Below, in pieces: positions 52,264-60,800 of a stretch of 64,000 nucleotides of DNA. Below the pieces are notes generated by a model, which worked only from the letters and a program-made list of their open reading frames with translations, was not told the DNA's origin and did not search any database. The translations under genes and the position numbers were made by a program. The stretch covers positions 175,995 through 239,994 of the forward strand of contig CANHQJ010000004.1 of assembly GCA_947462875.1 (NCBI GenBank), given 5' to 3'. The first letter of the stretch is position 1, and each line of letters opens with the position of its first letter. Origin of the DNA: Verrucomicrobiia bacterium (lineage in GTDB: Bacteria > Verrucomicrobiota > Verrucomicrobiia > Verrucomicrobiales > Akkermansiaceae).

Positions 52264-52956
52264 TCAGGTGCCCATGGTATTGCCGTAGAGGTCGATGTGC
52301 AGGCGCGGGGTGTAGCGGAATCCGTATTGTTTGCACCACTCGGCGACTTGGGCGGCGGCGGTGTGCAGGGTGTTGCTGTCGGTGCCCTCGGGCATGAGAA
52401 GAATTTTGTGCGCGGGAACGTGGATGTGATTTTTCTCTAACAGCTGGATGATTTCCTCGACGTCGCTGTGCTCACGGACGACGAATTTGAGCTGGTAATC
52501 GCAGTGATCGAGCCAGGCTCGGATGACATCGGGCTGCCAACGATCGCGCTCGTGCCGTGCCGACCAGGCTCCGGCGAGTTCGGACGATGGCGTGGAGTGA
52601 GCGAGTTTCGGGCTGAGCGAGGCGAGATCGCAGGCGATGCCGTTGGGCGCGATGGTGCCGGCGGTCTCGATGGTGATGTGTTTTCCCAGCTCACGCAAAC
52701 GGGCGGCAAGTTCGTGCATGCCCTTGGCCACCATCGGCTCACCACCGGTGAGGACGACGTGTTTCGCTGGAAATGCCGTGACCGCGCTGAGGATTTCCTC
52801 GAGGGTCCTTTGTGTGCCGGTCGGATTCCACGAGGCATAGGGGGTATCGCACCACACGCAGCGCAAGTTGCAGCCGGAGGTGCGCACGAACACGCTGGGC
52901 ACACCAGCGAGCGAGCCTTCGCCTTGAACGGAGTAAAAAATTTCCGAGATCAGCAT
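52264..52956 (-). CDS. queE: 7-carboxy-7-deazaguanine synthase
   Basis: Radical-SAM enzyme forming the deazaguanine ring on the path to preQ0 and queuosine (230 residues). N-terminal YSVQGEGSLAGVPSVFVRTSGCNLRCVWCDT contains the CxxxCxxC cluster loop. VVLTGGEPM and ITIETAGT bind SAM and substrate. The start overlaps the queC stop by 7 bp, so the two genes are coupled. The 3' end is duplicated downstream at 51592. Confidence 0.95.
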   Translation of the reverse strand: MLISEIFYSVQGEGSLAGVPSVFVRTSGCNLRCVWCDTPYASWNPTGTQRTLEEILSAVTAFPAKHVVLTGGEPMVAKGMHELAARLRELGKHITIETAGTIAPNGIACDLASLSPKLAHSTPSSELAGAWSARHERDRWQPDVIRAWLDHCDYQLKFVVREHSDVEEIIQLLEKNHIHVPAHKILLMPEGTDSNTLHTAAAQVAEWCKQYGFRYTPRLHIDLYGNTMGT

Positions 52957-53642
52957 GGCGCTTGCGGCAGGGGAGGAGTTTCGAGGTAATCGGTGGGATC
53001 GGCCACGCCGGCTAACAGAAACGCCTCGCGCCGTTCGACACAGGTGCCGCAGGTGCCGCAGTGGATGTCGCCGCCCTTATAGCAGGACCAGGTGTGGCGG
53101 AAATCAATGCCGAGTTCGTGCCCACGCCGTGCAATCGCGGCCTTGTCCATGGCGATGAACGGTCGATCGATTTCCACCTGAGCGTAGGTGCCCTCGCGCA
53201 CCGCCTGTGCCATGCCTTGCATGAACGATTCACGACAATCCGGATAGATTGCGTGATCCCCCGCATGAGCGGCGATGACCAAGCGCCCCGCGCCGGCGTT
53301 TTCCGCAATGCCTGCCGCGATGGCGAGCATGATGCCATTGCGAAAGGGCACCACGGTTTGTTTCATCGTTTCCTCGGCGTAGTGGCCATCGGGAATGTCC
53401 GCGCCGCCGGTGAGAAGATGGCTTTGAAAGAGACGCGTGAAAAAATCGAGATGCACGACCTCGTGACGGATGCCGATTTTTTCACAATGCCACCGCGCCA
53501 TCGGCAGTTCCTTCGCATTGTGCTTCGAGCCGTAGTCAAAACTCACCGCCACGCTGACCGGGCCGCTGGCATGGGCATGATACAGGGCGGTGACGGAATC
53601 CATTCCGCCACTTAGCAGGACGATGGCGGGAGTGTCGGACAT
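52950..53642 (-). CDS. queC: 7-cyano-7-deazaguanine synthase
   Basis: ATP-dependent enzyme turning carboxy-deazaguanine into preQ0. 230 residues from ATG 53642; an in-frame upstream extension lies inside purB and is rejected. The PP-loop LLSGGMDSVTAL is at the N-terminus, and the zinc-binding Cys set CYKGGDIHCGTCGTCVERR is at the C-terminus, followed by DPTDY. It lies 2 nt after purB and overlaps queE, forming a purB-queC-queE unit. Confidence 0.96.
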   Translation of the reverse strand: MSDTPAIVLLSGGMDSVTALYHAHASGPVSVAVSFDYGSKHNAKELPMARWHCEKIGIRHEVVHLDFFTRLFQSHLLTGGADIPDGHYAEETMKQTVVPFRNGIMLAIAAGIAENAGAGRLVIAAHAGDHAIYPDCRESFMQGMAQAVREGTYAQVEIDRPFIAMDKAAIARRGHELGIDFRHTWSCYKGGDIHCGTCGTCVERREAFLLAGVADPTDYLETPPLPQAPC

Positions 53643-53644
53643 GG

Positions 53645-55063
53645 TTAAAGAATGGCTCCAGGCGCGTAGGAGATCGCTTGGGGAAAGGCTTCTTCGAGAG
53701 CGATCACCGCTTCCGAAAACCAATCGACCTGCGGGTCGGCGGCTCCGGTTTCGTTTTCGCCTTTTTTCAAAATGGCATCGAGAACCTCACGGCTGAGGCC
53801 GAGACGGACATCGCCGGCCAAACGCTCGATGAGATTGTTGCGTTCGATTTTTCCGCGGCGCAAATCCTGCACCGTAGCGACGGCGTGTTCCTTGATCGCC
53901 TTGTGCGCGGTTTCGCGGCCCACGCCGTTTTTCACCGCTTCCATCATCACCGTGGTGGTCATGAGGAAAGGTAGGTAGTGTTGCGTCTCGGCGGCGATCA
54001 TTTCCGGATAGGTTTCCATTTGGTCGAGAATCGTTAGGAATGTTTCTAACAAACCATCGAGCGCGAAAAACGAATCCGGCAGCATCACGCGGCGCACCAC
54101 CGAGCAGGAAACATCGCCCTCGTTCCACTGATCTCCTGCGAGTCCCGCCGCCATCGCGAGGTAGCCCTTGAGGATGACGTGGAAGCCATTGACCCGTTCG
54201 CAAGAGCGCGAGTTCATCTTGTGCGGCATCGCACTGGAGCCCGTTTGTCCGGGCGCGAAGCCCTCGCTCGCCGTCTCGTGCCCCGCCATCAAACGCAGCG
54301 TTTTGCAAAACGAGGACGGTGCCGATGCCAGATCCGTGAGGCAGGATACCACGCGGAAATCCAGCGAACGCGGATAGACCTGGCCGACGTTGATCCACAC
54401 GCCCTTCATGCCGAGATGGCTGGTAATGCGTTGCTCGAGATCCGCGACTTTTTTGGCATCGCCATCGAAGAGCGAAAGCTGATCCATCTGCGTGCCGACC
54501 GCACCTTTCAGTCCGCGCACGCGGTATTGCTCGATGGTCGATTCCAGCCCGCGCAAACTTTGCAAAAACTCCTCGCCAAACATCGCGATGCGCTTGCCCA
54601 TGGTCGTCGGTTGTGCGGCGACGTTGTGCGTGCGTGCCGTCAGCACCAGATGGCGTGTGCTTTCCGCGTGCTTGCGGAAACGATGCAGCGTGGCGATGCA
54701 TTTATCGCGCAGCACGAAGAGCGACTTAAAGACTTGCAGTTGCTCCACGTTTTCCGTGAGGTCGCGCGAGGTCATGCCCTTGTGCACGTGCTCGTGACCG
54801 GCGAGGTCGTTGTATTCCTCGATGCGCGCTTTCACGTCGTGACGGGTCGTGCGTTCGCGGCGCATGATGGAGGCGACATCGATCTGATGTTTCACCTTTT
54901 CGTAGGCGGCGATGGCCTCGTCCGGGATATCGAGCCCCAGGTCCTTCTGCGCCTTCATCACCGCGATCCAGAACTCGCGCTCCAACAAAATTCTGCCCTC
55001 GGCAGACCAAATCGCCTGCATGCTTTCCGAGGCATACCGCTCCGCTAATACGTTTGCAATCAC
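53645..55063 (-). CDS. purB: adenylosuccinate lyase
   Basis: Fumarase-superfamily enzyme acting twice in purine synthesis (SAICAR to AICAR and adenylosuccinate to AMP). 472 residues from GTG 55063. Visible motifs: GHEHVHKGMTSRDLTEN, TARTHNVAAQPTTMGKR with the catalytic His, and the superfamily signature GSSAMPHKMNS. The promoter is placed for a leaderless mRNA. Downstream queC starts 2 nt after its stop. Confidence 0.96.
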   Translation of the reverse strand: MIANVLAERYASESMQAIWSAEGRILLEREFWIAVMKAQKDLGLDIPDEAIAAYEKVKHQIDVASIMRRERTTRHDVKARIEEYNDLAGHEHVHKGMTSRDLTENVEQLQVFKSLFVLRDKCIATLHRFRKHAESTRHLVLTARTHNVAAQPTTMGKRIAMFGEEFLQSLRGLESTIEQYRVRGLKGAVGTQMDQLSLFDGDAKKVADLEQRITSHLGMKGVWINVGQVYPRSLDFRVVSCLTDLASAPSSFCKTLRLMAGHETASEGFAPGQTGSSAMPHKMNSRSCERVNGFHVILKGYLAMAAGLAGDQWNEGDVSCSVVRRVMLPDSFFALDGLLETFLTILDQMETYPEMIAAETQHYLPFLMTTTVMMEAVKNGVGRETAHKAIKEHAVATVQDLRRGKIERNNLIERLAGDVRLGLSREVLDAILKKGENETGAADPQVDWFSEAVIALEEAFPQAISYAPGAIL

Positions 55064-55068
55064 GCGTT

Positions 55069-55097
55069 TTGTTATCGCATCCGCCGCGATTCCGCAA
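55069..55097 (-). promoter_or_regulatory. leaderless-type promoter of purB
   Basis: Minus strand: TTGCGG, a 17-nt spacer and TAACAA, 5 nt before the GTG start at 55063. Confidence 0.4.
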
Positions 55098-55198
55098 TGC
55101 CTTTTCCCGCAGCACGGGCAGGTAAAATGAAAATCCGCAAAAAAAGGATTGCCACGCGGGGGGGCATGGGTGTATTTTCCCGCCCGCTACACATAGCA

Positions 55199-55273
55199 GC
55201 GCGGTTAGCTCAGTGGTAGAGCACCACCTCGACACGGTGGGGGTCGCAGGTTCGAAACCTGCACCGCGCACCA
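55199..55273 (+). tRNA. tRNA-Val (anticodon GAC)
   Basis: A 75-nt cloverleaf including an encoded CCA. Acceptor stem GCGCGGT/ACCGCGC, D-arm AGCTCAGTGGTAGAGC, anticodon stem CCACC/GGTGG with loop TCGACAC (anticodon GAC), and T-arm GCAGG-TTCGAAA-CCTGC. It is followed by a short T-run. It marks the border between the core genes to its left and accessory genes to its right, the usual position for an integration site; the second att copy would lie outside the window. Confidence 0.97.
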
Positions 55274-55584
55274 TTTTTCAAGCACGCAAAAAGCGGCTTA
55301 AATGCTTGTAAAACAAAGGATTCAGCGCAAATTTACGCAAACCTCTTAAGATCGTTAAATGCACCACAGTGCAACAAAATGCACCGAAATACCAACTCTA
55401 TTGCACTGCTCATTGCACTGAAAATTTGTCGTGCTCGATGCGCTTGGATGCTGTCGCGGGTGGGTGAGGGGAGCGGCTTGAGGCAAACCTGAGAGCATTG
55501 ACCGGACTCGTAAGTGTTACACGCCCCCCGCGCGCGGCCATGCGCGTGGTTTGACGATACGCTTTTTTAAGGATACCCTACAGC
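55274..55584. other. non-coding stretch downstream of tRNA-Val
   Basis: A 311-bp stretch with no credible gene. It holds a cluster of TGCAC/GTGCA words at 55360-55420 and a GC-rich tract. No integrase remnant was recognised in any frame. Confidence 0.5.
55360..55420. repeat. TGCAC/GTGCA word cluster
   Basis: The pentamer occurs five times in 61 bp: TGCAC at 55360, GTGCA at 55369 (forming a palindrome), TGCAC at 55380, and TTGCACTG at 55401 and 55413 (12-bp period). Such clusters can be binding sites for integrase or another DNA-binding protein. Confidence 0.45.
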
Positions 55585-55854
55585 ATGGACTGGCGCAGAA
55601 AGGTGATTGTTGCAAAGCTCAGAGAAGGGCTGACTTACGGCGAGGCCGCCACTGTGGTAGGAATCCACCGACAAACCTTCTGGCGTTGGCTTAACGACTC
55701 AGAGGAATTCGCACAGGAGGTGGCGAAGGCACGCTCACAAGGGCAGGCAGAGCGCGTATTCCGGTTGTGGCTGCGTCATCCGTTCCGTGGCAAACGTCCT
55801 CCTGCGGGCAAAGGTCAGGGCGGCAGAGCGCGATTCTCTTATGGTAACAGATGA
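55585..55854 (+). CDS. small helix-turn-helix protein
   Basis: An 89-residue protein whose first 50 residues form a clear helix-turn-helix (EGLTYGEAATVVGIHRQTFWRWLN), similar to small DNA-binding proteins of phages and mobile elements. A helix rich in Ala/Gln/Glu (EEFAQEVAKARSQGQAERVF) follows. The C-terminus (PFRGKRPPAGKGQGGRARFSYG) is Gly/Arg-rich and may be unstructured or the result of a frameshift. No partner gene is adjacent. It may be a remnant of the element that entered at tRNA-Val. Confidence 0.5.
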   Translation: MDWRRKVIVAKLREGLTYGEAATVVGIHRQTFWRWLNDSEEFAQEVAKARSQGQAERVFRLWLRHPFRGKRPPAGKGQGGRARFSYGNR

Positions 55855-55980
55855 CCAGAATGAAGGAAGATACCGAGTAAGCATGAAACGGTGGTGCCTA
55901 GTCTGCTTCCAAAGTACCAAAGCGTCTGAAAATTGCAGTGTGCGTTATTTCCGCGCGCCCCAAAATAGCTGCATCACATG

Positions 55981-56301
55981 TTACGTTGGTCTGTAGGCTG
56001 ATTGGTAAAATGCTTCGGCGATCTTTGCAATCCAGGCCCTATTTTCACGGCTATCATCCTCCTTTATCCAGCGTTCCATCGTATCGCGCAAAAATTGCAA
56101 AGTGCCTTTCTTAATCGCGAAGTAGGGGAAAATCCAGCCATCGATTTCAAGCTGATCGGCCTTCACTCGAACGAGTCGGGGAATCGGTATGTTGGGAAGA
56201 TGCCCAAACGCAAAGATCGGATCGCCTTGGGGGCTTATCGCAATCGGGGGACCGAGTTGGCTTGCTTGTTTGCGGTCGTTTTGTAGAGGGTCAAAGCTCA
56301 T
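55981..56301 (-). CDS. 106-residue hypothetical protein downstream of the AAA+ gene
   Basis: Begins MSFDPLQNDRKQASQLGPPIA. No signal peptide or membrane segment; a beta-rich middle (GDPIFAFGHLPNIPIPRLVRVKADQLEIDGWIF) leads to a C-terminal helix pair with alternating charge (TLQFLRDTMERWIKEDDSRENRAWIAKIAEAFY). No family recognised. It lies 84 nt downstream of the AAA+ ATPase on the same strand and may be its partner or substrate adaptor. Confidence 0.5.
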   Translation of the reverse strand: MSFDPLQNDRKQASQLGPPIAISPQGDPIFAFGHLPNIPIPRLVRVKADQLEIDGWIFPYFAIKKGTLQFLRDTMERWIKEDDSRENRAWIAKIAEAFYQSAYRPT

Positions 56302-56385
56302 CTGGTGCTAGCTGCGCAAGGGTAAAGATTTCGTGCCATTTTTCCAGATCATTCCTTCCGAGACTTCGCATAGGGACAATTTAGC

Positions 56386-57510
56386 TCACTCTTCAACGTC
56401 TGAATGCATGGGAGGGTTGTTGCCGGCTGCGTTGAGTATGTCTCCGGTGATGATGGGGCGTTTTTGGCCCAAAGCCAGTCGCGCCGCTTCATTGACTACG
56501 AACTCGATTTCTGCGCAGGTATAACCCTCCAGCTCGCTGGCACATGTTCTCCAATCGATCTCTTCTTGCGGCCGGTTTGCCATGCAAAGCCTGGTCAGTT
56601 CCAGTCGTGCTTCATAGTCTGGAGGGCCCACGAAAAACTTTTTGTCGAGTCGCCCTGGTCGGCGCACTGCGGGATCGATGCGCTCCAGCAAGTTCGTTGC
56701 CCCCACGACCAGAACCTTTTGCTTGCTGCATTCGTTCAATTGAACGAGGAATTCATTCACTTCACTCGCATAATGGTGGCTTACTGAGCCACCCTCGCGG
56801 TTTGGCGTCATGGCGTCCAATTCATCGAAGAATAGCATGCAAGGTGCCTGAGCGCGCGCCTCGCTGAAAAGATCCGCGATTTTCCCCTGCGTGCCGTGGA
56901 CATAAACACTCGCAAGATTCCCAGGGGTGATCTCGATGAAATTGAATTTGAGCAACTCCGCGAGCTTCCTTGCGATGAAAGTCTTGCCGCATCCGGGAGG
57001 GCCGTAGAGAAGGATGCCGTTCGGCAGCGTGACTCGGTAGTGCGAATAAATTTCGGGTTCGAGGAGCGGTAGAATGACATCTCGTTCCAGCATTGCTTTG
57101 AGTTCGCGCATACCCGCCACACCTTTCCAAAAATCATTCTCCTCTTTGGCTTGAGAAGATTTCGTATGTCCATTTTTACGAAGCGGCAAGAGCCCGGCTT
57201 CTCTTTTGAGCCGCTCTTTCAGTGCCACCGCTGCCACATTGTCAGGATTCAACTCCGCTTCCAGACATGCCCAAGCAAGAGCCTCTGTAATGTGATTTCT
57301 CTCTCTGAGCAGGTTGATTCGGTAGAGCCATGCTAGTCGCCGTTCCTCGATTACCCAATCTTCGCCTTGAAACAGTGGAAGAGGATCTTCAATGACCTTG
57401 GCCAACAAATCCAGCGCACTGCGGTATTGCCCGCGCACCATGAACTGGCCGATACGCTCATGCAACCGCCGGGTCGTCTCTGATTTTTTATTGTGTTTTG
57501 GATCGTTCAT
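56386..57510 (-). CDS. AAA+ ATPase (classic AAA clade) with helical N-terminal domain
   Basis: A 374-residue ATPase. Residues 1-120 are all-helical with TPR-like pairs (RLHERIGQFMVRGQYRSALDLLAKVIED). The AAA module follows: Walker A GPPGCGKT (170-177), Walker B CMLFFDELDA (229-230 acidic pair), and RRPGRLDKKFFVGPPDYEARLEL, the second region of homology with arginine fingers. This resembles the single-AAA, spastin/Vps4/SpoVK-like clade that remodels proteins. It is transcribed away from the PLD-helicase gene. A role in phage defence or toxin control is a guess from location. Confidence 0.82.
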   Translation of the reverse strand: MNDPKHNKKSETTRRLHERIGQFMVRGQYRSALDLLAKVIEDPLPLFQGEDWVIEERRLAWLYRINLLRERNHITEALAWACLEAELNPDNVAAVALKERLKREAGLLPLRKNGHTKSSQAKEENDFWKGVAGMRELKAMLERDVILPLLEPEIYSHYRVTLPNGILLYGPPGCGKTFIARKLAELLKFNFIEITPGNLASVYVHGTQGKIADLFSEARAQAPCMLFFDELDAMTPNREGGSVSHHYASEVNEFLVQLNECSKQKVLVVGATNLLERIDPAVRRPGRLDKKFFVGPPDYEARLELTRLCMANRPQEEIDWRTCASELEGYTCAEIEFVVNEAARLALGQKRPIITGDILNAAGNNPPMHSDVEE

Positions 57511-57829
57511 AGAAGGAGCATTGTTACTGAAGATGATAAAAAACGCTGCGTGATTCCGTATTTAAAAAAAATTCTTTTCTGTAAAAGCGAGACGAATACT
57601 GAACCCGTCATGCCTTCTGATCCTAGTTCCATTTTTTTATTTTACTACCGTTTTTGAGATTGAGTGATTATTAGCGCGCGCGCATCCAAATCGTGTTACT
57701 TGCAGATTATCTCACTAAAACGATGCATAAGGCTAGGAATATATTGTCAACAGACTTTTTTTCTTGTGACTGTTATTGGCCCTGCTAGAAGCATTTTGTT
57801 ATTCGCTTTCGCCTTTACCGTCTGTTCTC
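57511..57829. other. AT-rich divergent intergenic region
   Basis: A 319-bp stretch between the divergent AAA+ and PLD-helicase genes, without a convincing gene. It is AT-rich with several T- and A-runs. On the minus strand a TTGACA at about 57743-57748 could be the -35 box of the AAA+ promoter, with a poorly spaced TATGCA downstream. No clear promoter was found for the helicase. Confidence 0.45.
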
Positions 57830-60800
57830 ATGTCCACTCGCTTCTTCACCAACGACAACAGCAACACGCTGCTCAAGAAATTCGAGGGCATCTTCGAGAA
57901 TAATCCTGACCTTGCCCGTTTCGACGCCTTGGTAGGCTACCTCCGGGCTTCGGGCTATTTCGCGATCCGCCCCAAACTCATCAATGTCCCAGTAGTTCGC
58001 ATCCTTGTCGGCATCAACGTTGATAACATCGTAGAGGAATATCACAAGAAGGGACAGCTCTTCCTTGCGGACGCTGGCAAAGCACTCAAAGAATTTCGCG
58101 ATGCACTAACCGCCGATATTCAGAATGCTCTCTATTCCCGTGAAGTCGAAGCTGGGATCTTACAATTTGTGGAAGATGTCGTCTCAAAAAAAGTCGAAAT
58201 CAAAGCGCATCCCACGAAACGCCTTCACGCGAAAATTTACATTTTCCTGCCCGAGGGCTTTAACGAACACAAACCCGGTCATGTCATCACCGGTTCCTCG
58301 AACCTCACCGCCTCCGGTCTCGGTGCCCAAAAAGACGATCAAACCTACGAGTTCAATGCCCTGAGCCACGACTACGACGATGTGAAATTCGCTGCCGATG
58401 AGTTCGAGAAGCTCTGGGCCGAGTCCGTTCACGTGCTTCCCAAGGAAATCACTGAAGTCACAAATAACAGCTTCCTCCGGGACGATCTCACGCCCTTCGA
58501 ACTCTACTACAAACTTCTCATCGAATACTTCGGCCCCGCCATCGAATACGATCCGAATAGCGAGACAGACTTGCCCGAGGGCTTCATGCGCCTCGCCTAT
58601 CAAATGGATGCCGTCACGCAGGGCTTTCTCCTACTCCAAAAGCACGGCGGCTTTTTCCTGGCTGACGTCGTCGGCCTTGGAAAAACCATCATCGCCATTC
58701 TCATCGCCAAAAAATTCTTTTATCACAATGGCTTCCCGGGGCATTTGTCGGAAACGTTGATCATCGTGCCGCCCGCTTTGAAAGATGGATGGCTGACCAC
58801 GATTGAAAAATTCGAACTCAAGGGCGTAAAGGTCGTCAGCAATGGCAGCCTTCACAAAATTACGAATGCCAAGAAATACGACCTAGTGATCGTGGATGAG
58901 GCCCACAAATTCCGCAATGACACCGCCGCCTCCTACGACGAACTCCAGCGGATCTGTAAAACCCGCACCACTCGCCGTTTTCCGGATGGCACGTATTACC
59001 GGAAGCGCGTCATCCTCGTGTCCGCCACGCCGCTGAACAATCGTCCGAACGACATCAAAAACCAGCTTCTTTTGTTTCAAGACGGGAAAGATTCCACCCT
59101 TGAAGTTCCTAACCTCCAACGCTTTTTTGCCAATCGCCAAAAAGAATTCCAGAAGGCTCTCAAAGACCTCTCGCCCGAAGACGCCCGCGTGGAAATTCAG
59201 CGCATTTACGAACTCATCCGCACCAAGATCGTTTCGGAGGTCACCATTCGCCGAACCCGTACAGACCTCCGGGATCACGAGGACTACAGCAAAGATCTGG
59301 ATGCCCAGGGCATCACCTTCCCGAGGGTCAATCCACCCCACAAAATCCTCTACCCGCTCAGCCCTGAATTAGATCAGCTCTATGATGAAACGTTAGTCGA
59401 TCTCGACAAAGGACTAACCTACAATCGCTACCGAGCCATCGGCGCACTCATCCCCGAAAAACGCATCAAATACCAACAAGCGGAGCAAATCTCCTCCCAG
59501 CTCGCCCGCATCATGCGCACCCTGCTGTTGAAACGCCTCGATAGCTCCTTTTATGCGTTCACCCAATCGTTGACTCGTTTCCGTGACAATACACAAGCGA
59601 TGGTAACGATGTTTGAGCGTGGTCAAATTTACATCGCTCCTAGCCTGAATGTCTCCGAATACATCATCGAAGACCGCGAAGATGAACTCGTCGAAAAAAT
59701 CCTCACCTTGCAACAAGACGATGCCACGCTGCAAATTTGCACACCCGATGATTTCGAGCCAAACTTCTTACCAGGCCTGCTCAAAGACCTCGAAGTACTC
59801 AATGACCTCGCTGCAAGGTGGAAAGCCGTAAAAGAAGATCCCAAACTCGATGAATTCGTCCATCGACTCAAAACCGAACTCCTCACGTCTGAGATCAATC
59901 ACTCCGCAGCGACACATGGCAAACCCAAACTCGTCATCTTTTCCGAATCCAAGGAGACCACCAGCTACCTCGTGAAACAGCTCCACCTGCGCGGCTTTGA
60001 GAAAATCCTTACCATCGATTCCAGCACCCGTAAGGATCGCATGCCGAAGGTGAAGGCGAATTTCGATGCCAATGTCAAAATCGAAGATCAAGAGGACGAC
60101 TACGAGATCATCATCTCCACCGAGGTGCTCGCGGAGGGCGTGAATCTTCATCGCGCCAATGTCATTTTGAATTACGATACCCCGTGGAACTCCACCCGAC
60201 TGATGCAGCGAATTGGCCGGATCAACCGTATCGGCACCACGGCCGCCGAGGTTCACATCTACAACTTCTTTCCCACGGCAAAGGTGGACAAAGACATCGA
60301 CCTGCGGAAAAAAGCTCTCGTCAAGCTCCAGGCCTTCCACTCCGCACTCGGCGAAGATAGCCAGATTTATTCGACCGACGAGGAGGTGGATAACTTCGGG
60401 CTCTTCGACAAAGAACTCGAAGAGGAAAAAGATGAGTCACTCGCCTTGCTCATGGAGCTACGAAAATTCCGCCAGCAAAACCCCGAACGCTTCCGCGAAA
60501 TCCGCAACCTACCGCTGCGCGCCCGTGTGGGACGAAAAGACAAACTCCGCGATCAATCTACGATCAGCTTTGTCAGGAACCGCCGGCGCGATGGATTTTA
60601 TTACGTTCACCCAGACCTCTCCGTGGAGGAGCTATCTTTCGTCGAAGCGGCGCGCGTCTTTTACGCGAACGCCAAGGAGAAAAGCATCCCCTTGCCTGAA
60701 TGCCATCACGCGCAGGTCAATGCGGCCGTCGCTCATTATCATGAAACACTCAAGTCCGAGGCCGTGCGCGATCAGATTGTGGACAATCAAATCGGGCCGA

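Noticed and set aside
53642..53723. Longer queC start inside purB
   Set aside because: The extra 27 residues do not match QueC, and the PP-loop normally lies within 10-15 residues of the start.
55360..55420. Possible short CRISPR array (repeated TGCAC words)
   Set aside because: Repeats are only 5-8 bp with irregular spacing and mixed orientation; no cas gene nearby.
55787..55996. Frameshifted continuation of the small HTH gene
   Set aside because: The alternative frame (69 codons) shows no similarity pattern continuing the HTH protein; a frameshift cannot be shown from this sequence alone.
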